From IMG/VR virus record IMGVR_UViG_3300027770_000008, positions 1 to 38,849 of that record: a stretch of DNA of 38,849 bases. One strand, written 5' to 3'. How positions within the stretch are numbered: position 1 is the first letter of the stretch; every line of letters starts with the position of its first letter. Position numbers and translations under genes: made by a program. The notes below the pieces were generated by a model. That model did not search any database and was not told the origin of the DNA. It saw only the letters and a program-made list of their open reading frames with translations. The DNA is from a virus. Shown one piece after another: positions 25,751-32,019 of the stretch.

Positions 25751-25833
25751 TTTAGATCTCTCGATAGGTAGCCCATCATGTAGCCTACGCAGAATGCCAA
25801 GGCTGTTATCGTTATGCAGAATAATGCGCTCAT
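25747..25833 (-). CDS. 28-residue membrane peptide
   Basis: This tiny gene fits exactly between its neighbours, with an ATGA overlap at each end. The product begins MSALFCITITALAFC, continues with a GYMMGYL segment and ends in a basic tail (SRDLK), so it is a single hydrophobic span with a positive-inside C-terminus. The two overlaps make chance unlikely. Possible roles are a membrane anchor or host-takeover effector; none is shown by the sequence. Confidence 0.62.
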   Translation of the reverse strand: MSALFCITITALAFCVGYMMGYLSRDLK

Positions 25834-26225
25834 GCGTCGTTGCCCAAGCGGAAGGCCGAGGCGGTTGATATTTGCAGTTGATCGCCGATCTGACGATAGG
25901 TCATCCCCCGTTGGCGCATGGAAACTACCGTTGCGGTGTAATCCTCCGGGAAGATTACTTTCTTGCGAAGCATGGTCTGGGGGACGACTGCGACGACGAC
26001 CTTGTCTATCTCGTAATTGGTGCGCCCAGTGGCCTTGGCGATAGCGTGCCTGGACTTGCCTTGGGTGTAGAGAGTGAGGATCGCGTCCTTCTCCGTGTTG
26101 TTGATCGGGAGCCGATCAGCCGCTTTCTTGACTTTGGATTTGTTGAGCGGGGCTTCGCCGGCCCAATGCTTGTACTTTTCTAGGAGCGCAGAACACGCGC
26201 CCATCGTGTCGGATATATAGCCCAT
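25830..26225 (-). CDS. Double helix-turn-helix protein
   Basis: The product has 131 residues with two HTH segments: residues 45-78 (TEKDAILTLYTQGKSRHAIA then KATGRTNYEIDKV) and 94-127 (RQRGMTYRQIGDQLQIS then TASAFRLG). It probably binds DNA as a regulator, and a role like that of a terminase small subunit is an alternative. The 52-residue protein at 23561 carries a similar second-type helix. Met8 is an alternative start. No SD is seen. Confidence 0.72.
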   Translation of the reverse strand: MGYISDTMGACSALLEKYKHWAGEAPLNKSKVKKAADRLPINNTEKDAILTLYTQGKSRHAIAKATGRTNYEIDKVVVAVVPQTMLRKKVIFPEDYTATVVSMRQRGMTYRQIGDQLQISTASAFRLGNDA

Positions 26226-26277
26226 AAAATTGAGCCGAGGTTTAGAGTCTCTCGGCAGGACAGGTTAACTAACGGGA

Positions 26278-26934
26278 TCAGAACGGGACTGAATCGGAAT
26301 CGATATCAACGCTGGCGACATTTGCTTTCTGGTCATCAGTAGGCTCAGGCTTGGCGCCTGTGCCGCCCACAAACTCGGTGTACTCCTTGGCCTTTTTGAT
26401 CGTGTTTGCCAGCCAATCAGGCATAATCCCAAAATCGACCAGCTCCCTCGTTTTGCGAGCTACGTCAATTGCCTCGACCAAATTAAAGTACAACTTTGGG
26501 CTAATCATAGCTTCCTTAGCCATGCCCTTGGCCAACGGACTTATGGCCGCAATGTTCCCGTAGGTCTTGTCGCCTTTGATGACGTGCTGGATGTTGATGA
26601 GGCAGTTACTGCCGATAAGCTGAACCAAGTCGAACTTGGTCAGCTCGTCATCTGACATCTGTTTCCCCTTCCAAGACTGGATGTCAGCCCGGAGGCCGCT
26701 CTTCTTGTGGAAAGAGAGCGTGTATCTCTTCGATATGGTGCGGGGGACGTTTTTAGCCTCTCCGAAATCTGCCCGCTCATGCGGCAGCTCGAAGAAGATG
26801 ATGACCTTGGGCTTGGGAGCGTAAAGCTCGTTGGGAAGAGTGCCAACGGCGACTACGCCGTAGCAGGTTGCTTGGTGTGTCCCAGATGGGATAGGCTCGC
26901 TTTTACCGCCAGTTGTTGGAATGAGGATGGGCAT
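26278..26934 (-). CDS. Phage single-stranded DNA-binding-type protein
   Basis: The product has 218 residues. The core shows GTHQATCYGVVAVG, the basic KRYTLSFHKKS, and FDLVQLIGSNCLINIQHV followed by YGNIAAISPLAKG, a pattern of an OB-fold-like family widespread in phages. The C-terminus ends in an acidic tip, DIDSDSVPF, like the DDDIPF tail of SSB that recruits replication partners. The protein would protect single-stranded DNA during phage replication. It lies next to the Gp157 homologue, a common pairing. Confidence 0.78.
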   Translation of the reverse strand: MPILIPTTGGKSEPIPSGTHQATCYGVVAVGTLPNELYAPKPKVIIFFELPHERADFGEAKNVPRTISKRYTLSFHKKSGLRADIQSWKGKQMSDDELTKFDLVQLIGSNCLINIQHVIKGDKTYGNIAAISPLAKGMAKEAMISPKLYFNLVEAIDVARKTRELVDFGIMPDWLANTIKKAKEYTEFVGGTGAKPEPTDDQKANVASVDIDSDSVPF

Positions 26935-26958
26935 ATGTTTATTTTGGTTTGAACTGAA

Positions 26959-27474
26959 TTATTTGATGGCAATGGTTTGACGCTGTTCGAGTACGGCGAC
27001 CTGGGCCGCTTCGCGATCTCCAGCCTTTAACGCCTCCTTGAGGGAGGTAAGGCTGGCTTCGACTTTGATGCGGGTAAAACGGGCTGGAAGGGACTCAGGA
27101 TCGCACCGTAGAATCACTCCCTCGGACTTGCGCCAGCTAATCTGGGTGACCTCATCAGCCATCTTCTCGCCAGCGTCTAGGATGACGCCAAGGAAGTTCT
27201 TGATGGACTCGGTCTGTTTGTCCAGACGGGCCACCCGCTCGCTGAACTTCTGCCGTTGTTCGTTGACCGCCAGACGCTCGGCCTGGAGGTTGAGAAATTG
27301 ACGACTGAGCCACAGGCATTTCTGCCGGCGCTCCATCTGGACAAGGTTGAGTTGGTCTTTGAGGGTGGCGAGTTTGCCACTCTTCTCGTTTTCAGGCAGA
27401 CTCTCGTCTGCTAGGACTGAGTCGATGTACTGGAAGATCTCTGATATCTCTGCTGGGATTTGGTATAGTTTCAT
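26959..27474 (-). CDS. Siphovirus Gp157-family protein
   Basis: The product has 171 residues. A helical N-terminal two-thirds with KLYQIPAEISEIFQYIDS is followed by the family's C-terminal beta part, including WRKSEGVILRCDPESLPARF and SLKEALKAGD then IAIK. Gp157 proteins occur beside SSB and recombination genes and were first linked to phage resistance. It overlaps its upstream neighbour by ATGA, with AGGAAC as a weak SD. Confidence 0.82.
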   Translation of the reverse strand: MKLYQIPAEISEIFQYIDSVLADESLPENEKSGKLATLKDQLNLVQMERRQKCLWLSRQFLNLQAERLAVNEQRQKFSERVARLDKQTESIKNFLGVILDAGEKMADEVTQISWRKSEGVILRCDPESLPARFTRIKVEASLTSLKEALKAGDREAAQVAVLEQRQTIAIK

Positions 27475-27674
27475 TTTGTTCCTGTGGATAAGATTTTATG
27501 CAAACTCATAGAGTGCAAAGCCCAGCTCCTCATCGATTGTCTGTAGAAATCGATCAGTCTCTTGCCGTTTTTGATTTCGTAATGCCTAGAAAGGTTGGCC
27601 GCTTGCCGCCAAGCTTCAGCAGCGTGTAAGCCCGCTATGACGCTGGGATGTTTCCAGTAGGAGGCTTTAATCAT
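27471..27674 (-). CDS. Small tandem paralogue, copy 2
   Basis: The product has 67 residues. It is a paralogue of the next gene: both start MIK, share AAxAW near residues 18-22 and have (I/L)xFYRxSMRxWA around residue 45. The ATG at 27674 is chosen because the paralogue begins the same way. The family is unknown and mostly helical. It starts inside the end of copy 1 (8-bp overlap) and is coupled to the Gp157 gene. Confidence 0.66.
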   Translation of the reverse strand: MIKASYWKHPSVIAGLHAAEAWRQAANLSRHYEIKNGKRLIDFYRQSMRSWALHSMSLHKILSTGTK

Positions 27675-27864
27675 GACGGGTGATGCTTTGACGTTTGATG
27701 GCGTACTTTGCCCAGTTACGCATGGAGGATCTGTAAAACTTAAGCAGATCCTGCTTGTTGCTGATATCGTAACAGCTAGCAATGACCGCTGCTCCTTTCC
27801 ACGCTTGGGCCGCGTACAAGGCGGCCAGGACGCCTTTGTTCTTTCGGTAGGCTTTTTTAATCAT
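27667..27864 (-). CDS. Small tandem paralogue, copy 1
   Basis: The product has 65 residues. The shared residues with copy 2 extend over most of the length (AAQAW, YDISN against YEIKN, FYRSSMRNWA against FYRQSMRSWA). GGGAGG lies 6 bases before the ATG at 27864. The gene overlaps both neighbours, and the upstream junction sequence CATGATTAAA recurs at the copy 2 junction, which supports a duplication that included the junction. Function unknown. Confidence 0.66.
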   Translation of the reverse strand: MIKKAYRKNKGVLAALYAAQAWKGAAVIASCYDISNKQDLLKFYRSSMRNWAKYAIKRQSITRHD

Positions 27865-28036
27865 GGCGGCCTCCCTTGATGCCCCGGCGGTAGTTGCGGC
27901 CTTCCGCTTCTTGCTCGGCCAAGGCGTCAACGTCACCCTCGGAAAGGCGACGGGCTTCGTACCAAGCCTGTTCGGCCTGGAGATCGGATTCTATCTGCTC
28001 TGGTGTCAGAGCTGGTTCTGGCGGATTGATAATCAT
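27857..28036 (-). CDS. 59-residue acidic protein, first gene of the long early unit
   Basis: The product has 59 residues, rich in Glu, Ala and Arg (EQAWYEARRLSEGDVDALAE) and ending in KGGRHD. The ATG directly follows leader element A (28037-28116), so this is the first gene of the minus-strand operon. It overlaps the next gene by 8 bp. There is no SD, as for the other leader-linked first genes. No family is recognised. Confidence 0.65.
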   Translation of the reverse strand: MIINPPEPALTPEQIESDLQAEQAWYEARRLSEGDVDALAEQEAEGRNYRRGIKGGRHD

Positions 28037-28116
28037 AGCTGGATTTGCTGGAGGTTGCTGACTATGCCCAAAGTGGGCATGAGAGGAGATAGGTCACTCG
28101 TTGAAGATAGGTCAAA
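28037..28116 (-). promoter_or_regulatory. Leader/promoter element A
   Basis: Read on the minus strand, a TTGACC box is followed about 35 bp later by the palindrome ATGCCCA-CTT-TGGGCAT, then by CAGC repeats (CCAGCAAATCCAGCT) ending at the start codon. The decamer TGACCTATCT occurs twice (28087-28096 and 28105-28114). The same layout recurs at elements B, C and D. It probably starts the transcript for genes 28036 to 23154. Confidence 0.7.
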
Positions 28117-28228
28117 CTATTTCGCAAGGTTTCTTAAAAATAAGTTGCGGAGGGTTGTGCTTCGCTCAGGTTCTCCCTCGTCAAACGGGGTAGAAGCCGC
28201 GACGAGCATAACATTTTAGGAGTCAGTT

Positions 28229-28267
28229 GCCCGACGTGCCTTCTACCACGCGGGCTTTTTCTTTTTT
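28229..28267 (+). terminator. Rho-independent terminator, plus strand
   Basis: GCCCG (28229-28233) and CGTG (28235-28238) pair with CACG and CGGGC (28247-28255), with a single bulged A and an 8-base loop. TTTTTCTTTTTT follows. The structure is strong. There is no convincing plus-strand gene upstream, so it implies a plus-strand transcript from within 28.1-28.2 kb. Confidence 0.85.
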
Positions 28268-28462
28268 ACCCACTAAAAGAGCTGTGAGCGACCACCCTAA
28301 CAGGGAGTCCTGCCACAATTAGAATCGGCAGCGGATCGATCACCCGTCCGCATAAGTAGTGAAGGTAAAACCTAGTGAGCCGAGGATGTCCTGTGTGCGA
28401 TGGCACTACCGAGCAGGCTCCTCAATGCGAGCCAGACACCCCGTCCAAGGCGCGTTAGCCAG

Positions 28463-28489
28463 TAGCTCATCCCTCGCAAGGGTGAGCTA
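28463..28489. repeat. Strong RNA hairpin in the non-coding interval
   Basis: TAGCTCA pairs with TGAGCTA and CCCT with AGGG around a CGCA loop, with one bulged T: 11 pairs in 27 bases. No T-run follows, so it is not a terminator. It may be part of a structured RNA. Confidence 0.75.
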
Positions 28490-28674
28490 TGCAACCAACG
28501 GTTACCCGAACCAAAACGCGATTAACCAAGTCAGCTTTACCAACCTGAGCTTAGGCGTTGACAGGTGGTGGGTGGCAGGACACAGCAGAGGAATGATTAC
28601 CTACCGCGGGGAGAAGTTCAGCTGTTAGGAGAAAGACAGAGGAAGGGCTGCGCCTTTGCGTTTGCCGCCGGCGC

Positions 28675-29010
28675 TCATGCGGCCGCCGCGTAATGTGCGG
28701 CGAGGTCTTTTCCGGTCGTCGTGAAAACGGCCTTGTTCAGTTTGTGCCAGCCTAGCTCAGTGGTAAGGTCGAATCCGAAAGCCCTGTTCAGTTCTTCCTG
28801 CACGCGCTTGGCTTTCGCGATGTGGGCTTGGCGGCGGTCTTCGTTGCACGCAGCCTTAATCGCTTCCGAGGCTTGTTTCTTGGCGACCGCAGCAAGGTTT
28901 ATCATCTGGAAGCCGCTGCCAGAGCAGCCATAGCATCGGGTGCCGTCCATCATGTTGAAGGAGTAGTTGCCGCTTCCGCCGCATCGGGTGCATATCTGTT
29001 TGGTTTTCAT
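28675..29010 (-). CDS. DnaJ-type zinc-finger protein
   Basis: The product has 111 residues. CTRCGGSG (7-14) and CYGCSGSG (26-33) are the paired CxxCxGxG motifs of a DnaJ-type zinc-binding domain. A charged helix and a C-terminal segment ending AAHYAAAA follow. Single-pair versions are common in phages, where they are thought to bind nucleic acid or a host protein. It is the last gene of unit B. Confidence 0.72.
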   Translation of the reverse strand: MKTKQICTRCGGSGNYSFNMMDGTRCYGCSGSGFQMINLAAVAKKQASEAIKAACNEDRRQAHIAKAKRVQEELNRAFGFDLTTELGWHKLNKAVFTTTGKDLAAHYAAAA

Positions 29011-29026
29011 GGATGGAATTACTGGG

Positions 29027-29242
29027 TTAAATTCTGTTCTGAGAGAGCGGGGTCAAGCGGTGCATGAGTCTGTAGTACTGAAGACGGTCACGGAGGCTGG
29101 CGTAGGGGTACGGATAGTTGTGGCGTTGGATGTTGACCTCTGAGCAGAGGCGGGCGGTATCCTTGCCGTCGAGAGACACGGAGCGGAGCCAGCCGCTCTC
29201 GCGATAAGTGCGCCACGCTGTGAGCCATTGCTTCCTATTCAC
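29027..29242 (-). CDS. Small basic protein, unknown
   Basis: The product has 71 residues from a GTG at 29242 that overlaps the previous stop as GTGA. AAGGAGGT lies 5 bases upstream, the strongest SD in the region. The protein is rich in Arg, Tyr and Leu. An octamer GGTCAAGC lies within its coding sequence (29051-29058). No family is recognised. Confidence 0.65.
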   Translation of the reverse strand: MNRKQWLTAWRTYRESGWLRSVSLDGKDTARLCSEVNIQRHNYPYPYASLRDRLQYYRLMHRLTPLSQNRI

Positions 29243-29499
29243 AGGCCACCTCCTTGTGCGGAAGCCGACAGGGCGGGGTCAAGCGGATCAAGCGGGACGG
29301 GCGGGGCGTCAAATGCAGCTATCCGCGCCCAGACCGCCTCCTGAGTGAGGATGTGGGGCTGGTGGTTTTTCTCTGACCGTTCCCAAGAATCAAGGGTGCG
29401 GTGACTGATGTCGAGCATAGCTGCAAGCTGGGCCTGGGTTAGACCGAGAGCGCGGCGCTTACGGCGGATAAGCATTTGAAAAGTGATTGGTGAAGGCAT
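29239..29499 (-). CDS. HTH regulator, Cro/CI-like
   Basis: The product has 86 residues. A five-helix HTH_3 domain spans about residues 9-45, with RRALGLTQAQLAAMLDIS and TLDSWERS as recognition region. It binds DNA and may repress one or more of the shared leaders in the early region. Two GGTCAAGC-like octamers lie in its coding sequence near 29277-29293. The C-terminus (VPLDPLDPALSASAQ) is low complexity. Confidence 0.8.
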   Translation of the reverse strand: MPSPITFQMLIRRKRRALGLTQAQLAAMLDISHRTLDSWERSEKNHQPHILTQEAVWARIAAFDAPPVPLDPLDPALSASAQGGGL

Positions 29500-29523
29500 G
29501 AGTTGATGATTTGATGATTTATT

Positions 29524-30285
29524 TTAAGCGGAAATGATTTCTTGAAGAAGGGTGCGGAAGGCTAGGGTTGCAGTGGCGGGGACGACTCCGTTGCCGAGAA
29601 GGCGCAGTCTGTCCACCCAGTCGTTACCCCCATCATCCATTCGCAATAATATGGGTTGAGCCGTCCCGTCTGACCAGTGCGCTCTTGAGCAACAGCGCAC
29701 AAGTAGCTGCGATTGTTCATGTGTTGATGACTCTTGCTGCCAAGCGGGCCACAGCCTTTGTACTCGCTCGCTCTTATCGTAGGCCATGATGAACACTCGC
29801 TTGCGCTGGTGTGGCGCACCGACTTCACTCGCGCTGAATATTCCCCACGACACTTTGTAACCCATAGATTCCAGTTCGCCAACGACTTCTCGGAGTCCGA
29901 GGGTAATGTGGCCTTCGACGTTTTCAAAGAAACAGAACTTGGGTCGAAGAATGCGAATGCCATCTGCGATGTAGGGCCAGAGGTGTCTTGGGTCGTCTGT
30001 GCCAAGTCGTTTGCCGGCGGCTGAGAACGGCTGGCAAGGGTAACCGCCAGAGAGGATGTCCACTCGGTCACGAAACTCTGCCCAAGGGAAGGACTTGAGA
30101 TCAGGCCAGATCGGAGCCGGGTCAAGTTGCCCGCCCTCCATTCGCGCAAGTAGGTTTTCGACGGCGAACGCTTCGATCTCCGCATAAGCAACTGTTCGCA
30201 AATCAGGGATCGCTCGACGGAGTCCGAGGTCGATGCCTCCGTAGCCTGAGCATAGGCCGATATGAGTTGTTTTGGTAGTATCCAT
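29524..30285 (-). CDS. C5-cytosine DNA methyltransferase
   Basis: The product has 253 residues, shorter than typical enzymes (about 300-400) because the target-recognition part is small. Motif I is SGYGGIDLGL (13-22), motif IV is PCQ (83-85) with the catalytic Cys84, motif VI is ENV (121-123), motif VIII is QRKR (160-163), and motif X is LLGNGVVP (229-236). It transfers methyl from SAM to carbon 5 of cytosine, protecting phage DNA from host restriction. An overlapping open frame (29562-30290) appears also to be conserved. Confidence 0.9.
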   Translation of the reverse strand: MDTTKTTHIGLCSGYGGIDLGLRRAIPDLRTVAYAEIEAFAVENLLARMEGGQLDPAPIWPDLKSFPWAEFRDRVDILSGGYPCQPFSAAGKRLGTDDPRHLWPYIADGIRILRPKFCFFENVEGHITLGLREVVGELESMGYKVSWGIFSASEVGAPHQRKRVFIMAYDKSERVQRLWPAWQQESSTHEQSQLLVRCCSRAHWSDGTAQPILLRMDDGGNDWVDRLRLLGNGVVPATATLAFRTLLQEIISA

Positions 30286-30290
30286 GTCAT
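29562..30290 (-). CDS. Overlapping conserved-looking protein nested in the methyltransferase gene
   Basis: A 242-residue open frame uses another reading frame of the methyltransferase DNA. Its C-terminal part contains FDPSSVSLKTSKA, SSWPTIRASEYKGCGPLGS and LNPYYCEWMMGVTTGWTD, patterns I recognise from a family that accompanies phage C5 methyltransferases. The ATG is 5 bp upstream of the methyltransferase start. Chance preservation over 240 codons with such motifs is unlikely, so true dual coding is plausible. No function is known to me. Confidence 0.5.
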   Translation of the reverse strand: MTWILPKQLISAYAQATEASTSDSVERSLICEQLLMRRSKRSPSKTYLREWRAGNLTRLRSGLISSPSLGQSFVTEWTSSLAVTLASRSQPPANDLAQTTQDTSGPTSQMAFAFFDPSSVSLKTSKATLPSDSEKSLANWNLWVTKCRGEYSARVKSVRHTSASECSSWPTIRASEYKGCGPLGSKSHQHMNNRSYLCAVAQERTGQTGRLNPYYCEWMMGVTTGWTDCAFSATESSPPLQP

Positions 30291-30294
30291 GTTA

Positions 30295-30576
30295 TTAGTA
30301 GCAGCGAATTACGACGCAGAATTTCTCGCCATCCTCGCCCAAGCCGAATCCGGTGACCGTCACGGTTCCTCGGCCATCCCAATCAAGCCGGTCGACGACT
30401 CGCACGGTGTTAGCGTCCACCTGCCCACGGATCTCGGTGATCACGTCTTCGTATGTCGGCTGCGAGAAATCCATCGAGTCAAGCGGCAGCTCGACCGGAT
30501 GGCCCTCTGGCTGAGATTTAAGGATCAAGTTTCGGATCAAGATCCGATAGCGTCGGTCGATGCAATAAGCGTTCAC
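30295..30576 (-). CDS. Unknown protein of unit B
   Basis: The product has 93 residues and is mixed alpha/beta in look, with TVRVVDRLDWDGRGTVTVTG near the end. It starts at a GTG at 30576 that overlaps the previous stop (GTGA), with GGAGGTGCGAA as SD. This junction is nearly identical to the one before the DUF7227-like gene at 33221. No family is recognised. Confidence 0.65.
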   Translation of the reverse strand: MNAYCIDRRYRILIRNLILKSQPEGHPVELPLDSMDFSQPTYEDVITEIRGQVDANTVRVVDRLDWDGRGTVTVTGFGLGEDGEKFCVVIRCY

Positions 30577-30890
30577 TTCGCACCTCCAACGATCACTGCG
30601 CCAGTCTTGTGGGCGTGATCAAATGAACGGTTTTCATGCCGACAATACAGCCCCTCTGGGCCGTCTGTAGGTTGCCATTCCCAGTACGTCGAGACCATGC
30701 CGCCATCCGTGACAATTGACCCGTAAACCAATTTCTCGGCAATGACTTTCCCAGAACCTTTGATCGTTTCCCCGTAGCGGCCAGAGGTTTCGACCCAAGC
30801 CAATTTATCACCAAGACGAATTGGCTGGGCGTTTAAATCGAACACCAAGAAGTCAGGGCCACTGACTTGCGGTTGTAATTGAGTAATCAT
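30573..30890 (-). CDS. Small beta-rich protein, first gene of unit B
   Basis: The product has 105 residues, with segments LGDKLAWVETSGRYG and GKVIAEKLVYGSIVTDGG resembling a small KOW/SH3-like barrel. The C-terminus ends VIVGGAK, almost the same as that of the 62-residue protein at 33218. It follows leader element B and lacks an SD. Role unknown. Confidence 0.66.
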   Translation of the reverse strand: MITQLQPQVSGPDFLVFDLNAQPIRLGDKLAWVETSGRYGETIKGSGKVIAEKLVYGSIVTDGGMVSTYWEWQPTDGPEGLYCRHENRSFDHAHKTGAVIVGGAK

Positions 30891-30974
30891 AGTTGCTGTT
30901 TTTAGCTGGTTTATTACGGCCCAAAAGCGGGTCGATACGAGTGAGAATGCTCAGTTGATGAGATAGGTCAAGCC
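30891..30974 (-). promoter_or_regulatory. Leader/promoter element B
   Basis: On the minus strand GCTTGACCTATCT is followed at 17 bp by ATTCTC (within GCATTCTC), then CTCGTATC, a CCC-GCTTTT-GGGC dyad and ACCAGCTAAAAACAGC before the ATG at 30890. It aligns closely with element C over about 80 bases. It probably drives genes 30890 to 28675. Confidence 0.75.
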
Positions 30975-30975
30975 T

Positions 30976-31040
30976 GATAACGTGTTAATTTATTTAAGAC
31001 GTTATCTTCCTCTGCGAAGCTATTAAAAAACATAGCTTCG
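30976..31040. repeat. Two adjacent perfect inverted repeats beside element B
   Basis: GATAACGT at 30976-30983 pairs with ACGTTATC at 30999-31006. CGAAGCTAT at 31015-31023 pairs with ATAGCTTCG at 31032-31040 around an 8-base loop. Both lie immediately upstream of promoter B on the minus strand, so operator or attenuation roles are possible. Neither has a following T-run on the plus strand. Confidence 0.75.
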
Positions 31041-31054
31041 TGGAGGGAGATTGC

Positions 31055-31130
31055 GATCAAGCGGTCAAGCGGTGGGCCGGTCGAGCGGATCAAGCGGTCA
31101 AGCGGTCAAGCGGTGCGGCTGGGTCAAGCG
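31055..31130. repeat. GGTCAAGC octamer array 1
   Basis: Exact GGTCAAGC copies start at 31063, 31096, 31104 and 31122. Close variants are GATCAAGC (31055, 31088) and GGTCGAGC (31079). Three units at 31088-31111 are head-to-tail. All have the same orientation. The reverse complement, GCTTGACC, is the box of the shared leaders. Confidence 0.88.
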
Positions 31131-31218
31131 TCGCCCCGGTTGGCCCCGCCTGTGGCCCGCGCTGCCCATTCTCGCCCCATCCTCGCCCCGATCCTGCCCA
31201 TCGCCCTGCCTCGGCCAG
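31131..31218. repeat. C-rich irregular repeat tract 1
   Basis: The plus strand is dominated by CGCCCC, TCGCCCC and GCCC units, making the minus strand G-rich. It separates octamer array 1 from the terminator of unit C. The same order of parts occurs at 32020-32475. No gene is seen. Confidence 0.7.
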
Positions 31219-31239
31219 TTGATGCTGGGAAATGGGCAT

Positions 31240-31268
31240 AAAAAAACCCACTCCGGTGAGGGAGTGGG
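31240..31268 (-). terminator. Rho-independent terminator of unit C
   Basis: Read on the minus strand, CCCACTCC-CTCACC-GGAGTGGG is followed by TTTTTTT. The eight-pair stem is perfect. It lies 16 bp after the stop of the 53-residue gene. Confidence 0.92.
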
Positions 31269-31284
31269 CTGGTGCTGCCGGCGA

Positions 31285-31446
31285 TTACGAGCTTATCGCA
31301 AGCGTGATTTCGTGCTGAGAGTAAATCCCTTCGTCGCCATCGGCAAAAACTAGGCCCAAGTCGCCGTCCTCGTAAATTTTGCGGACGACCGCCTCCGTTT
31401 GTAGCTCTGTCACAAAAACGCGGTCACCCTGTCCTGCGGTGCTCAC
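31285..31446 (-). CDS. 53-residue small beta protein
   Basis: It starts at a GTG that overlaps the previous stop (GTGA), with GGAGGTGGTCGC as SD. The product shows GDRVFVTELQTEAVVRKIYE and later GLVFADGDEGIY, which fits a small SH3/KOW-like barrel. A strong terminator follows, confirming that it ends the unit. Function unknown. Confidence 0.68.
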   Translation of the reverse strand: MSTAGQGDRVFVTELQTEAVVRKIYEDGDLGLVFADGDEGIYSQHEITLAISS

Positions 31447-31916
31447 GCGACCACCTCCGTCGTCACGTCGTCGGGAGATGGAGCGCAGGCGGGGAGGCCG
31501 ATCAGCTCGGCCAACGCCGCCAATTTTTCGCTGAAATTTTTTCCATAAACCGGCCCGTAGTTTTCGTCCTCAAGCGAAAGAAGCGCGGATTGCAGCTCCT
31601 CCACGCTGGTGGTGGTCAGCACCGAGTCAATTTCCATCTCGGTTTGCGAGTCGCCAGAATTCTGGTGCCAGCTCAGTGCCACTACCACCGCGGACACTTT
31701 TCCGCCGCGGTAATGTCTCAATTCCATATAATTCCGCAGGTCAGCGCAGGCTTGGCCGATACCGTTGTCGCCCCAAGAGCGGATTAACGTTTTGACCCCC
31801 CGATTGCCCGCAATTTTGCTCTGCGGGCAGAGCCAATACGCTCCGTGTTCAGTGATGCCGTCCGCGCCGCCCTTGCGGCATTTGCTGTCGATGATGATGT
31901 CTGATAACGTTTTCAT
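31443..31916 (-). CDS. Unknown protein, first gene of unit C
   Basis: The product has 157 residues, mixed alpha/beta with no motif that I recognise. The ATG at 31916 follows leader element C directly. There is no SD. The C-terminus (PSPDDVTTEVVA) is low complexity, and its last codons provide the SD for the next gene. Confidence 0.66.
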   Translation of the reverse strand: MKTLSDIIIDSKCRKGGADGITEHGAYWLCPQSKIAGNRGVKTLIRSWGDNGIGQACADLRNYMELRHYRGGKVSAVVVALSWHQNSGDSQTEMEIDSVLTTTSVEELQSALLSLEDENYGPVYGKNFSEKLAALAELIGLPACAPSPDDVTTEVVA

Positions 31917-31997
31917 ATGCTGATTTTAGCTGAGTTTTAGCGCCCGAAATGGGAGCTGATACGAGGAGAATGCACACTAGGTGAGTGAGGTCAAGCG
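31917..31997 (-). promoter_or_regulatory. Leader/promoter element C
   Basis: On the minus strand GCTTGACCTCACTC is followed by GCATTCTC and CTCGTATC at the same spacing as in element B, then CCC-ATTTC-GGGC and CTCAGCTAAAATCAGC before the ATG. The similarity to B continues from the box to the start codon. It probably drives genes 31916 and 31446. Confidence 0.75.
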
Positions 31998-32019
31998 TCT
32001 ATTATTATTTATTTCTCTC

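Larger units (their letters stand above)
28117..28674. other. 558-bp non-coding interval with structure and no supported gene
   Basis: No open frame here has a credible start and family. The interval holds a plus-strand terminator (28229-28267), a strong hairpin (28463-28489) and several shorter inverted repeats. It could encode a small plus-strand RNA that ends at the terminator, and possibly a second structured RNA or an origin-type element between 28270 and 28640. The best plus-strand open frame (28359-28628) is listed as rejected. Confidence 0.55.

Noticed and set aside
26233-26260. Terminator between genes 26278 and 26225.
   Set aside because: A five-pair CCGAG/CTCGG stem exists, but the T-run is displaced and weak and the operon appears to continue.
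28359-28628. An 89-codon plus-strand open frame in the non-coding interval.
   Set aside because: It has a GTG start with no SD, no recognised family, and covers a stable hairpin. It cannot be excluded but is not supported.
28270-28640. Group II intron or self-splicing RNA remnant.
   Set aside because: GTGCG-like and GAGCC-like words occur, but no domain V hairpin in the expected form and no interrupted gene are seen.
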